Positions 24,629 through 33,660 of a stretch of 64,000 bases of DNA are shown here, piece after piece. Within the stretch, counting starts at the first letter, position 1. Each line of letters opens with the position of its first letter. Source of the stretch: Cyclobacteriaceae bacterium (GTDB lineage Bacteria; Bacteroidota; Bacteroidia; Cytophagales; Cyclobacteriaceae); assembly GCA_019638255.1 (NCBI GenBank), contig JAHBUD010000001.1:496001-560000 (forward strand), in the 5' to 3' direction. The notes beneath the pieces are model-generated. The model was not told where the DNA came from and ran no database searches. It worked only from the letters and a program-made list of their open reading frames with translations. Made by a program: the position numbers and the translations under genes.

Positions 24629-26742
24629 TGCAGGCACAACGACAGCTTAAAATCGCATTAGTGGGGAATCCCAATTCCGGTAAGTCTTCCTTATTCAACA
24701 TGCTTACCGGGCTCAATCAAAAAACAGGAAATTTTCCAGGCGTTACAGTCGAAAAGCACACGGGCATTTCCCGGTTGCCCGATCAGACTCAGGCACAGTT
24801 CATTGATTTGCCGGGCATTTACAGTTTGTATCCACGAAGCCTCGATGAGCAAATCGTTTCTGAAATATTGTTACACCATCGATCCCCCGACTGTCCGGAT
24901 GTTGTGGTGGTTACGGTTGACGCCACTAATCTGAAGCGAAGCCTTTTGCTGGTAACCCAGATCATTGATTTGGGATTGCCCATGGTGCTCGCGCTCAATA
25001 TGATGGATCTTGTGGCGAAGTCAGGCATCAGTTACAACTTGATCAGCCTGTCGGAAATGCTGGGGGTTCCAGTGGTACCAATCAATGCCCGAACGGGCAC
25101 CGGCATTGATCAGCTTAAAACTGTACTGAGTCAATCCATAGCCCCGCCAACCCGCGAGATTTTTACTTTGTTTGATGAAGCAAAGCATGGTGTGAAGGAA
25201 TTGCGCGAAACATTGGGCACTGACAACGATTACGAAGCCTATCAATTTTTGCAGCAACCCGCTTCATTGAGTTTTCTTTCATCAGATGAGCGATCGTTTA
25301 TCGATCAGCTTAAAGAGAAACATAAATTCTTTCCAGGAAAATTTCATGGTGCTGAAACGGTTCAGCGCTACGGATTTATTCAAAGCCTTTTGGATGAAGT
25401 GACGCTGAAGCCACGTCCCGAAACGCATCAGGGAATATCAACCCGGTTTGACAAAATTATTACGCATCGCATTTGGGGCTATGTCTTGTTCTTTGCGATC
25501 CTGTTCCTGGTGTTTCAATCCATTTTTGCGTGGGCTACGGTGCCGATGGATTTTATCGATGGGCTTTTTGCCTCACTGAGTAATTACCTTACCGACACCT
25601 TACCGGAAGGACCATTAACCCGCATGTTAGCACAAGGTGTAATACCGGGCTTAGGGGGCATTGCCATATTTATTCCACAAATAGCAATTCTGTTCGCTTT
25701 TATTTCCATTCTGGAAGAATCGGGTTACATGGCTCGCGCGGTTTTTCTGATGGATAAAATCATGCGCAAGTTTGGCCTTAACGGGAAAAGCGTGGTACCC
25801 TTAATATCGGGTGTTGCCTGTGCCATACCGGCCATTATGGCTACCCGTACGATTGATAACTGGAAGGAGCGAACGATTACCATATTGGTAACTCCGCTGA
25901 TGAGTTGTTCCGCCCGGTTGCCGGTTTTCACCATACTCATTGCTCTTATTGTTCCCGATAAAATGGTTTGGCATTTCTTTAATCTTCAGGGTCTGGCACT
26001 TATGGGAATGTACTTGCTCGGCTTTGCAGCAGCACTGATTTCAGCCTACATCATTAAGTTCTTAATCAAGGTAAATGAGCGAAGTTTTTTGATTATGGAA
26101 TTGCCAACCTATCGTTGGCCCAAGTGGTCGAATGTGGGGTATATGATTGTCGACAAAACCAAGGCTTTTGTATTTGAGGCTGGCAAAATCATTCTTGCCA
26201 TTGCTGTGATACTCTGGGTCTTGGCCAGTTATGGACCAGGCGATCATATTGAGCGAGCCGAAGAGTATGTGTTGGAAGAAGCCTCACGTGAAGCATTGGC
26301 CGAGCATGAACTCGAAGATCGTATTGCTGCCTATAAACTTGAGCACTCGTATGCGGGTATATTAGGTAAATCAATTGAGCCTGTTATTCGTCCGCTGGGC
26401 TACGACTGGAAAATTGGTATTGCGTTGGTTACATCATTTGCTGCCCGCGAGGTTTTTGTAGGCACCATGGCCACCATTTATAGTATAGGCAGTGAGGAAG
26501 ATCAAACCACAATTAAAAGCAGAATGCGTGCAGAGATTAATCCTGACACCGGAGGCCCACGCTATACACCAGCGGTAGGATTTTCGCTTTTGGTTTTTTA
26601 TACTTTCGCAATGCAGTGCATGAGCACCATTGCGGTTGTGTATCGGGAAACCAAGGGCTGGAAATGGCCGCTTATCCAACTCGTTTACATGACCATACTG
26701 GCTTATGTTTCTGCCTTACTTGTATTTCAGGTACTTTCGTAA
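24628..26742 (+). CDS. feoB: Ferrous iron transporter FeoB
   Basis: 704 residues, full length. The N-terminal G domain has G1 GNPNSGKSS (15-23 region), G3 DLPG near 58 and G4 NMMD near 118. The membrane part carries the two Gate domains, with the conserved IPGLGGIAIFIPQIA, ACAIPAIMATRT and LMSCSARLPVF segments. It moves Fe2+ across the inner membrane. An acidic cytosolic insert (EEYVLEEASREALAEHELED, about 545-565) is visible between Gate segments. It is coupled to feoA; a TerB-like gene follows after 52 nt. Confidence 0.95.
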   Translation: MQAQRQLKIALVGNPNSGKSSLFNMLTGLNQKTGNFPGVTVEKHTGISRLPDQTQAQFIDLPGIYSLYPRSLDEQIVSEILLHHRSPDCPDVVVVTVDATNLKRSLLLVTQIIDLGLPMVLALNMMDLVAKSGISYNLISLSEMLGVPVVPINARTGTGIDQLKTVLSQSIAPPTREIFTLFDEAKHGVKELRETLGTDNDYEAYQFLQQPASLSFLSSDERSFIDQLKEKHKFFPGKFHGAETVQRYGFIQSLLDEVTLKPRPETHQGISTRFDKIITHRIWGYVLFFAILFLVFQSIFAWATVPMDFIDGLFASLSNYLTDTLPEGPLTRMLAQGVIPGLGGIAIFIPQIAILFAFISILEESGYMARAVFLMDKIMRKFGLNGKSVVPLISGVACAIPAIMATRTIDNWKERTITILVTPLMSCSARLPVFTILIALIVPDKMVWHFFNLQGLALMGMYLLGFAAALISAYIIKFLIKVNERSFLIMELPTYRWPKWSNVGYMIVDKTKAFVFEAGKIILAIAVILWVLASYGPGDHIERAEEYVLEEASREALAEHELEDRIAAYKLEHSYAGILGKSIEPVIRPLGYDWKIGIALVTSFAAREVFVGTMATIYSIGSEEDQTTIKSRMRAEINPDTGGPRYTPAVGFSLLVFYTFAMQCMSTIAVVYRETKGWKWPLIQLVYMTILAYVSALLVFQVLS

Positions 26743-26794
26743 ACTGTAATACAGTAAAATTTAATTTATATTTAGCGGAGAAAGATTTAGGCCT

Positions 26795-27205
26795 ATGACT
26801 ACGAACTACCAACTGGGGTTGCTTCACCTGATTCACTTATTGATAAGCGCGGATGGTGTTATTGACGAAAACGAGAAAATTGCGCTCCAAAAAATTAAGG
26901 AAAGGGAAAATGTCGATCAGGCTATCTTTGAAAAATTTGAACACGACATCGCTACCAAAAAGGAGCGGGAGATTTATAAGCAAGGAATTGATAGCCTGAA
27001 TGCCTGTACAGACGAGGAGAAGCTCAGGGCATTGGCACTGTTGTATAAAATGTCGGAAGTGGATGGTCGGGTGCATGCCAAAGAAGTTCGCTTGCTGCTC
27101 TATTCTATTAAACTTACAGGCATCGAGTTCGAGGATGTTGTGGCTAAAGCCGCGAGCCTGCCTTCGGTATTATTGCTGCTCACATGCTGCGCCTTCTTTT
27201 TCTAG
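26795..27205 (+). CDS. TerB-like (TerB_N/DjlA-type) helical protein
   Basis: 136 residues. The all-helical TerB domain is visible: LIHLLISADGVIDENEKIAL near the start and LALLYKMSEVDGRVHAKEVRLL near 85-105, each with the acidic ADG/VDG turn thought to bind metal. Tellurite resistance should not be assumed; these domains are widespread and of unclear function. The gene follows feoB on the same strand, and its last 22 nt overlap the HEAT-cyclophilin gene, so it is probably part of that transcript. Confidence 0.78.
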   Translation: MTTNYQLGLLHLIHLLISADGVIDENEKIALQKIKERENVDQAIFEKFEHDIATKKEREIYKQGIDSLNACTDEEKLRALALLYKMSEVDGRVHAKEVRLLLYSIKLTGIEFEDVVAKAASLPSVLLLLTCCAFFF

Positions 27206-29052
27206 TTTCTATAGCGTTAGTGCTGGTATCGTGTAAAAAACGCGAAGCACCGATCAATACATTTGCTGACCCTGTCCTTATCCGGATTGCTGATTTTCAA
27301 GACCGAAGACTTACGGATAGTTTAAAGCAATTTCTAAGTCACCCTAATGCAGAATATCGTAAGGCAGCCGTGCTAGCGTTTGGTTCCGTTCAGGATACAT
27401 TGGCGGTACAGGCGCTGAGTTTACTCCTTGCCGATCCCGATTCATCGGTTCGTATTGCAGCAACTTTTGCCTTGGGACAAACCGGTGGAAGCAATACGTA
27501 TGAACTGCTTCGTGAACGCAATGAAATTAACTCAGAATTTTTTGAAGCTCTTGGAAAGACAATCCCTAAAGAAAAAATCGACCAACCAATTGATAACCCA
27601 TGGGGACTGTATCGCCTTGCACTAAGGGGATTGGCTGATTCAAGTCATGTAAATCAAGTGTTGGGATATCTGCGCCCGGAGAGCAATTTAGCATTTCGAT
27701 TGGGAGCCGCGCATTTCTTTAGCAGGGGACCAGCAGATATCCAGGCGGCAGAGCAGGAACTAGTAAATAGTTTACAATCCGATTCATCCGCATATGTGCG
27801 CATGGCCGTGGCGCTGGCGTTGAGAAAAATAAAAACTGATAATACCCGTGAGGCACTGCGTGAAACAGCCCGTAACGATAGGGATTATCGCGTTCGTGTT
27901 AACGCTGTACGCGCGTTGCAAGCTTTTCCATTAAATGAAACAGTCACTACGCTTTTCGATGCGCTTTCAGATGCAGAAATAAACGTTTCCATAGCCTCGG
28001 CAGAAACGTTGGTGCTGGCAGCGAAACCCGAGCAGTACGCTATGTTGGTTGACAAGGCGCGCGCGGTTTCCCATTGGCGGGTAAAGGCTAATGTTTATGA
28101 GGCAGCATTGGCCGCCAATACCAACAAAACATTGATCGAAGAAATTATCAGGCTTGATGTTGAATCGGAAAATGTTTATGCAAAAGCTGCTTTCATTTCT
28201 TCATTGAAAAACTCACCGATGGCCTATGCATTTATTGGTGAGCAACTTCTAACCTCAGCTGTTCCGGTTATACAATCAACTGCCGCAAGCACACTCATCA
28301 GCATGAACAAGCACAAATTGTTCGATAAATCTATGCGACCTGAATTTTTATCGCTTTACAAAAAGGCACTGGAAGGAAATGATGCGGCAATAATCGGCAC
28401 AGTAGCAATGGCCTTAATGGATCCAAAACTTGGATACAAGGATGTTATAACTGATTATGGATTTTTATATACCGCAAAGGAGAAGTTAAGCCTTCCGCAA
28501 GACAATGAAGCGCTTCAGCCCCTCGAACAGGCTATCGCTTACTTTGAAGGAAAAGACCGGGTGCCTGAAGTTAAGAACGAGTTTAACCATCCCATTGATT
28601 GGGAACTGATCAAAAGCATTCCGGACAAACAGCATGCTATTATAAAAACCACAAAAGGCGATATCACCATTCAATTGTTGGTTGACGAAGCACCGGGTTC
28701 AGTGTTGAACTTTGTTCAACTGGCTTCGAGTGGCTACTATAATGGAAAATATTTTCATCGTGTGGTGCCGAATTTTGTAATTCAGGGTGGGTGTCATCGA
28801 GGCGATGGCTGGGGCAGTGAAGACTATTCTATCCGATCGGAATTTTCAACGCGCAGGTATAAGGAAGGTTCTGTCGGTATGGCTTCGGCCGGAAAAGATA
28901 CAGAGGGTACGCAATGGTTTATTACCCACTCACCTACACCGCACCTTGACGGACGGTATACCCTATTTGCCGAAGTGGTTTCAGGAATGGAGGTTGTACA
29001 TCGCATTGAGGTTGGCGATGAAATTTTTTCGGTAGAACTAGTGACAAAATAA
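27184..29052 (+). CDS. HEAT-repeat lipoprotein with C-terminal cyclophilin domain
   Basis: 622 residues. The lipobox LVSC (Cys17) follows a hydrophobic leader. Residues about 30-460 are alpha-helical HEAT-like repeats (YRKAAVLAFGSVQD, VRIAATFALGQTG, VRMAVALALRKI, VRVNAVRALQAF). Residues about 475-622 are a cyclophilin-type peptidyl-prolyl isomerase: FHRVVPNFVIQGG holds the catalytic Arg, followed by GTQWFI and LDGRYTLFAEV. The position of human Trp121 is His (PTPHLDG), a common bacterial change. It probably assists folding of exported proteins, with the repeats binding clients. Confidence 0.88.
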   Translation: MLRLLFLVSIALVLVSCKKREAPINTFADPVLIRIADFQDRRLTDSLKQFLSHPNAEYRKAAVLAFGSVQDTLAVQALSLLLADPDSSVRIAATFALGQTGGSNTYELLRERNEINSEFFEALGKTIPKEKIDQPIDNPWGLYRLALRGLADSSHVNQVLGYLRPESNLAFRLGAAHFFSRGPADIQAAEQELVNSLQSDSSAYVRMAVALALRKIKTDNTREALRETARNDRDYRVRVNAVRALQAFPLNETVTTLFDALSDAEINVSIASAETLVLAAKPEQYAMLVDKARAVSHWRVKANVYEAALAANTNKTLIEEIIRLDVESENVYAKAAFISSLKNSPMAYAFIGEQLLTSAVPVIQSTAASTLISMNKHKLFDKSMRPEFLSLYKKALEGNDAAIIGTVAMALMDPKLGYKDVITDYGFLYTAKEKLSLPQDNEALQPLEQAIAYFEGKDRVPEVKNEFNHPIDWELIKSIPDKQHAIIKTTKGDITIQLLVDEAPGSVLNFVQLASSGYYNGKYFHRVVPNFVIQGGCHRGDGWGSEDYSIRSEFSTRRYKEGSVGMASAGKDTEGTQWFITHSPTPHLDGRYTLFAEVVSGMEVVHRIEVGDEIFSVELVTK

Positions 29053-29107
29053 CCCTTTAACACCCGGTTGCCACACAATTACGATTGGGTTAACTTGCCG
29101 AAAATAG

Positions 29108-30253
29108 TTGCAATTGAAAAAGCCGTTCAATCAGAATTTTACAATCGGCATCCTGGGCGGAGGCCAGTTAGGCCGTATGCTGATCCAGTCTGGTATCGAT
29201 TATAACCTGAGTTTTTCAGTTCTTGACTCCGATCCGGAAGCCCCGTGTAAGAAGCTATCGGATTTCCATGCAGGCAAACTCACCGACTACGATACGGTGA
29301 TGAAGTTTGGATCGGCCTGCGACATTATTACTATCGAAATTGAGAACGTTAACACGAAGGCGCTTCACGATCTTGCTCAAACAGGAAAGAAGGTATATCC
29401 TCAGCCTGCAGTAATTGAGTTAATTCAGGATAAACGTAAGCAAAAGGAATTTTATCGACAAGCTGATATTCCAACATCTGAATTTATTCTTACCGAAACA
29501 AAAGCCGATGTGCAGGAACATTCTGGTTTTTTACCTGCTGTCCATAAGTTGGGCAGAGAAGGTTATGACGGTCGTGGAGTTCAAATTTTAAAAAACCAGA
29601 ATGATCTTGAGAGAGCCTTTGATGCTCCAGGTGTTTTAGAGCGGTTAATTGATTTTGAAAAGGAGATTTCTGTGATTGTTACCCGCAGTGAGCAAGGTGA
29701 AGTTAAGACCTATCCTCCGGTGGAAATGGTTTTTCACCCCGAACATAATCTGGTTGAATACCTTTTCTCCCCGGCTCAAGTCAATGGCAATGTTCAGGAT
29801 CGGGCTGATACCATTGCGCGACAAGTTGCTGAGGAATTAAAAATAGTTGGAATCTTGGCCGTTGAAATGTTTGTTGCCCGCGATGGGAGTGTTTTGGTGA
29901 ATGAAATTGCACCACGTCCACATAACAGTGGTCATCAAACAATTGAAGCCAATATAACTTCGCAATACGAACAGCACCTGCGGGCAATTTTAGGATTGCC
30001 GCTTGGCGAAACAGATATTGTGATGCCCAGTGCAATGGTTAACCTGTTGGGCGAGCCAGGCTACACTGGCATTGCCCGCTACCAGGGTTTTGAAGAAGTG
30101 GTGAAAGTTTCAGGCGTTCATGTTCATTTGTACGGCAAAAGAAATACGAAGCCCTTTCGGAAGATGGGACATGTAACTATTGTTGACCACGACATCACTT
30201 CGCTTAAGGAAAAGGCAGATTTTGTAAAACGAACACTAAAAGTAATCGCATGA
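29108..30253 (+). CDS. purK: 5-(carboxyamino)imidazole ribonucleotide synthase PurK
   Basis: 381 residues from TTG 29108; TTG 29114 would give the family-like start MKKPFNQ, and no ATG is present before the ATP-grasp fold. PurK carboxylates AIR to N5-CAIR with ATP in purine synthesis. Seen: IGILGGGQLGRMLIQ at the N-terminus, IEIENVNTKAL, HKLGREGYDGRGVQIL (ATP-grasp loop) and VNEIAPRPHNSGHQT. Its end overlaps purE by ATGA, so the two consecutive steps are translated together. Confidence 0.95.
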   Translation: MQLKKPFNQNFTIGILGGGQLGRMLIQSGIDYNLSFSVLDSDPEAPCKKLSDFHAGKLTDYDTVMKFGSACDIITIEIENVNTKALHDLAQTGKKVYPQPAVIELIQDKRKQKEFYRQADIPTSEFILTETKADVQEHSGFLPAVHKLGREGYDGRGVQILKNQNDLERAFDAPGVLERLIDFEKEISVIVTRSEQGEVKTYPPVEMVFHPEHNLVEYLFSPAQVNGNVQDRADTIARQVAEELKIVGILAVEMFVARDGSVLVNEIAPRPHNSGHQTIEANITSQYEQHLRAILGLPLGETDIVMPSAMVNLLGEPGYTGIARYQGFEEVVKVSGVHVHLYGKRNTKPFRKMGHVTIVDHDITSLKEKADFVKRTLKVIA

Positions 30254-30765
30254 CAAAGGCACAGGTAGGTATCATCATGGGCAGCCAATCGGATTTAAAA
30301 ATTATGAAAGAAGCTGCTGAAGTTTTGGAAGAACTTGGTGTGCCGTATGAACTCACTGTTGTTTCAGCCCACCGCACTCCGCAACGCATGATGAAGTATG
30401 CCTTGGAAGCAAGGAAGAAAGGATTGAAAGCAATCATTGCAGGCGCAGGAGGTGCAGCACATTTACCGGGCATGGTGGCAGCGGTAACTACATTGCCGGT
30501 TATTGGCGTTCCCGTTAAATCCTCTAACTCAATTGACGGTTGGGACTCGGTGCTTTCAATTTTACAAATGCCAGCCGGTGTGCCGGTAGCAACAGTTGCA
30601 TTGAATGGTGCCCGAAATGCCGGAATACTGGCCGCTCAGATTATCAGCTCAGGTGATAAGGCATTGGCAAATCGCCTGGAGAGGTTCAAAAAATCATTAC
30701 AAACTAAAGTCGAAAAGACTGCACGATCGATCGAAAGGAAGGGATGGCGCGGATCTGAGAATTAA
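30250..30765 (+). CDS. purE: N5-carboxyaminoimidazole ribonucleotide mutase PurE
   Basis: 171 residues, class I PurE. It converts N5-CAIR to CAIR. Seen: VGIIMGSQSDLKIM at the start, VVSAHRTPQRM (active-site His) near 38-48, IAGAGGAAHLPGMVAAVTTLPVIGVP, given here as a motif order rather than one quote, and the C-terminal NAGILAAQI. Slightly longer than usual because of a basic tail (KVEKTARSIERKGWRG). Coupled to purK by a 4-nt overlap; the TerB/LETM1-like gene follows after 50 nt. Confidence 0.95.
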   Translation: MTKAQVGIIMGSQSDLKIMKEAAEVLEELGVPYELTVVSAHRTPQRMMKYALEARKKGLKAIIAGAGGAAHLPGMVAAVTTLPVIGVPVKSSNSIDGWDSVLSILQMPAGVPVATVALNGARNAGILAAQIISSGDKALANRLERFKKSLQTKVEKTARSIERKGWRGSEN

Positions 30766-30815
30766 TTGCTGGTTGTGCCACAATAATTCATTATTTTCAG
30801 AAGCCAATGTAACCT

Positions 30816-32078
30816 ATGAAGCCTCAGGAAAAAGGTTGGTTAAAGGAATACCTTGAATTCAGGAAGAATCTTTTTCAGGATTTAAACCAGGAAAAGAAAG
30901 ATTCTCATCCGGAACAATCACTTTATCGCATACTGCAACCTACTGGTTTGATGTACGGCCAAACAGTAGGCCATGTTAGCCACCCACAAGCTGATGGGTG
31001 GAATGAAAAGGATAAAATGAAAATTTTATTGGCAGAGAGTTTAATCAGCAGCTCGCTGCTCTTTTATAATAAGCCGGTTAACTCAGCGGAAGATGTAACA
31101 GATGTTTTTATTAAGTCGCTGGAAAGCATCGGAAATTTTTACAACAATATTTTCCCCGAGCTTGCAACGCCTACAAAAACACTATTTGGTCGCAAGCGTT
31201 CATCATTGGAGCTGGCAGAGCGCATTCTGGAAAAGAGAATTGAACGCGCAACCTCATTTAAGGGGAACTTCTGGATGAGCTTTTTTCATAACAGCCTGTT
31301 GTTTCTTGATGTTTTTATTTTCGGACAGTGGATTCATACCAATGCCGATCGGATTGTGTCTGATTTTTTCAGGTATGAGCGGGAAGAGTTACGATTTTCA
31401 ATTGTAAAAGTAATTGCTGCCGCTGCGCATTCTGATCAGGTAATCAATTATGAAGAAGCCAGATTGTTGGAGTATTTTATTCAAGGAACTGACCTTTCAC
31501 CGGAAAAGCGAAAAGAAGCAATTGTAATTTTTGATAAGGGAATCAGTTTGGATGATATTAACCTGCCCTCAGAGAATTCATGGATATTGAAGAAATTTTT
31601 TTTAGAGATAGCTATTTTAACCACCTGGGCCGACCGCAAAGTTGAACAAGCTGAGCAGGACTTCTTAAGGCAGTTTTGCACGTACCTTGACTTTACCGAG
31701 GAGGATCTGGAGAACAGTATGATTGCGGTTGAGGGTTTTGTATTAGAGCATTGGCAGCAACTGGAGTATCTACAGGATAAACAAGATTATCAGCAGGTAA
31801 GTGATCATTTTGTTAAGCGGGTTGCAAAAGTTGCCGAGCGAAATAAGGGAAGGCTCTTGAAGGAAATGCAGGATAGCAAGACCATGATGCAATTGCTTAA
31901 TAAGGCTCGCTCGCAAGAACTCGAACCAGAAGAAGCGGAGCAGGTTCGTCAAGAGTTAATGTTGGTATTGAAAACCATTCCAACATTTGTCATAATTTCC
32001 TTGCCGCAGCGATTTCTAACACTTCCGATTCTGATGAAAATATTACCGCGCGATTTGTTTACAGAAAATCAGCATTAG
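30816..32078 (+). CDS. LETM1-related protein with central TerB-like domain
   Basis: 420 residues, soluble-looking with two or three hydrophobic stretches. The middle (about 185-300) has TerB-like acidic turns (AAAAHSDQVINYEEARLL, ILTTWADRKVEQAEQDFL). The C-terminal part, PTFVIISLPQRFLTLPILMKILP (about 390-412), matches LETM1-type motifs, and such proteins in Bacteroidota are annotated as LETM1-related biofilm-associated. In mitochondria LETM1 is an ion exchanger; transport here is unproven. It is convergent with terC, the stops overlapping by 4 nt. Confidence 0.72.
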   Translation: MKPQEKGWLKEYLEFRKNLFQDLNQEKKDSHPEQSLYRILQPTGLMYGQTVGHVSHPQADGWNEKDKMKILLAESLISSSLLFYNKPVNSAEDVTDVFIKSLESIGNFYNNIFPELATPTKTLFGRKRSSLELAERILEKRIERATSFKGNFWMSFFHNSLLFLDVFIFGQWIHTNADRIVSDFFRYEREELRFSIVKVIAAAAHSDQVINYEEARLLEYFIQGTDLSPEKRKEAIVIFDKGISLDDINLPSENSWILKKFFLEIAILTTWADRKVEQAEQDFLRQFCTYLDFTEEDLENSMIAVEGFVLEHWQQLEYLQDKQDYQQVSDHFVKRVAKVAERNKGRLLKEMQDSKTMMQLLNKARSQELEPEEAEQVRQELMLVLKTIPTFVIISLPQRFLTLPILMKILPRDLFTENQH

Positions 32079-33100
32079 TCCTCTTCGAGACTCTCCGCTT
32101 TGCGAGGGATAACCACTGAAAAAATTACGGACAAGATGAGGGTAGCGATAATGACGGTAAACGAGAGGTAGACGTTAACTTTAACATCTACAATCTCAAG
32201 CAGCATTTTTGCTCCGATAAAAAACAGAATGATGGAAAGCCCTTTTTGCAAGAGGTAAAAGCGGTCGATGATGCCGGCTAGCAAAAAGAACATGGCGCGA
32301 AGTCCGAGTACTGCAAAAATATTTGAAGTGTAAATCAGGAACTCGTTAGTAGTAATAGCGAAGGCGGCCGGAATCGAATCTACTGCAAAAATCAAATCGG
32401 TAGTTTCAATCAATACAATTACCAGAAACAATGGTGTAAAGAATAACTTACCGTTTTCAAAAAAGGCAAACTGCCCGTTGCGATCATCCAGCGAGATGGG
32501 CAAGTAGCGTTTACAAAATCTAAGAATCGGGTTTTTCTCAGGTTCAATTTTTTCATCACCATCCTCGAAGTAAATTCGGATACCGGAGTAGATCAAGAAT
32601 ACTCCGAAGATGTAGAGTATCCAATGAAACTTGTGAATAAAGTAGGCACCCACAAAAATGAATACCGCACGAAATATAATTGCGCCTAATATGCCCCAGA
32701 AAAGTATTTTATGATAATAGGTTTCGTCTACCTTGAAGTATTTGAGGATAAGCAGTATGACAAAAATATTGTCGATGGATAGCGCTTTTTCTGTTAAGTA
32801 GGCAGAAAAGTAAAGTAGGCCGGCATCTGTTCCACTAATGATAGTTTCTTCCCCTTTCTCCAGGGTGACGTAGGGTCCGGCAAAGTAGATCAGTAAACCA
32901 AAAGCCGTTGAAACAGCTACCCAGAAAACTGACTGCCATAAGGCGGATTTCGTGGTTATTTTATGCGCCTCCTTGTTGAAAATACCAAGATCAATGATCA
33001 GGAAGAGAACAATGACTAAACCGAACAAGCCAAAAAGCAACAGCTCGTTATCATTGCCATCGAAAAGGTCAATCAAAAGTAATGTAAGCGGGTTTTGCAA
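32075..33100 (-). CDS. TerC/Alx family integral membrane protein
   Basis: 341 residues with about nine transmembrane helices. The diagnostic FLIIDLGIFNKEAHKIT, EKALSIDNIFVILLIL and DLIFAVDSIPAAFAIT motifs of TerC/Alx are present, with the conserved Asp residues in the membrane that are linked to Mn2+ export in Alx/MntP-type work. No ATG is in place: TTG 33100 precedes the first helix. Its own promoter and a 70-nt structured leader lie between it and the Fur-family gene on the same strand. Confidence 0.92.
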   Translation of the reverse strand: MQNPLTLLLIDLFDGNDNELLLFGLFGLVIVLFLIIDLGIFNKEAHKITTKSALWQSVFWVAVSTAFGLLIYFAGPYVTLEKGEETIISGTDAGLLYFSAYLTEKALSIDNIFVILLILKYFKVDETYYHKILFWGILGAIIFRAVFIFVGAYFIHKFHWILYIFGVFLIYSGIRIYFEDGDEKIEPEKNPILRFCKRYLPISLDDRNGQFAFFENGKLFFTPLFLVIVLIETTDLIFAVDSIPAAFAITTNEFLIYTSNIFAVLGLRAMFFLLAGIIDRFYLLQKGLSIILFFIGAKMLLEIVDVKVNVYLSFTVIIATLILSVIFSVVIPRKAESLEED

Positions 33101-33113
33101 GTGTGCGTCAAGT

Positions 33114-33170
33114 CTAACTCTTTGAGAGACCTAACCACCTCATTATCAGCAGAAAAGAGTCCTTCAAAGA
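33114..33170 (-). promoter_or_regulatory. Structured leader of terC with alternative stems and a 9-codon ORF
   Basis: On the minus strand, TCTTTGAAGGAC (33170-33159) pairs with GTCTCTCAAAGA (33130-33119) over 12 positions with one mismatch and one wobble. ACTCTTT (33160-33154) can instead pair perfectly with AAAGAGT (33123-33117), and the two stems exclude each other. ATG 33143 in the loop opens a 9-residue frame (MRWLGLSKS) ending at TAG 33114, so a translating ribosome would open the 3' arm. It does not resemble the yybP-ykoY Mn riboswitch. Confidence 0.45.
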
Positions 33171-33173
33171 TTT

Positions 33174-33202
33174 CAAAAGTACAACTATTTTTCAAACTCA
33201 AA
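33174..33202 (-). promoter_or_regulatory. Promoter of terC
   Basis: Minus strand: TTTG (33202-33199), 17 nt, then TACTTTTG (33181-33174), a perfect -7 element. The predicted start is near 33170, leaving a leader of about 70 nt. Confidence 0.6.
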
Positions 33203-33240
33203 AAAATGTAAAAGGCATTTGTGCAGGTTTAATTTCAAGA

Positions 33241-33660
33241 TCACACTTTTTCACTACAACTAGCACACACACCCTGTATGAGCAGGTTAAGCTCAGCGGC
33301 CTTGTAGCCTTTTGGTAGTTTAACGGGGGGAACATCAATATTCAGGCAACTGGTTTGGCCACAGCGGCTGCATTTAAAATGAACATGATCGTGGTGGTGG
33401 CCAGTAATCGTGCAGGCTTCAGAGCACAACGCATACTTAAGGCTTCCTTCGTCATCGAGCACTTTATGAATAAGCCCTTTATCCAAGAAAGTTTTGAGTG
33501 TACGGTATACGGTTACCCTGTCAAAATGTGCAGGCATACCTTTTTCGATATCGGCATGAGCCAGTGCATAATTCTTTATCAGAAAAATATTCAGTATAGC
33601 CTTTCGGCTGGGGGTTGAGCGCAGTTTAAATTCTTTCAGAAGTTGCAGGGTGCCGTTCAT
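33241..33660 (-). CDS. Fur-family metal-responsive repressor
   Basis: 139 residues. The winged-helix part has STPSRKAILNIFL near 16-28 and the recognition helix RVTVYRTLKTFLDKGLIHKV near 48-67. The metal part has HHHDHVHFKCSRCG (about 86-99) and a final CASC, that is two CxxC pairs for structural zinc plus the His-rich regulatory site. The pattern suits a Zur- or Fur-type sensor; the metal is not determined. Its ATG overlaps the ABC exporter stop by 4 nt, and terC follows downstream from a separate promoter. Confidence 0.9.
   Translation of the reverse strand: MNGTLQLLKEFKLRSTPSRKAILNIFLIKNYALAHADIEKGMPAHFDRVTVYRTLKTFLDKGLIHKVLDDEGSLKYALCSEACTITGHHHDHVHFKCSRCGQTSCLNIDVPPVKLPKGYKAAELNLLIQGVCASCSEKV

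Noticed and set aside
26795..33100. Tellurite-resistance operon
   Set aside because: Only TerB- and TerC-like domains are present, without TerD/TerE/TerZ proteins, and they lie in separate transcripts.
33114..33173. yybP-ykoY manganese riboswitch upstream of terC
   Set aside because: The leader lacks the conserved four-way core of that class; only a different stem pair is seen.
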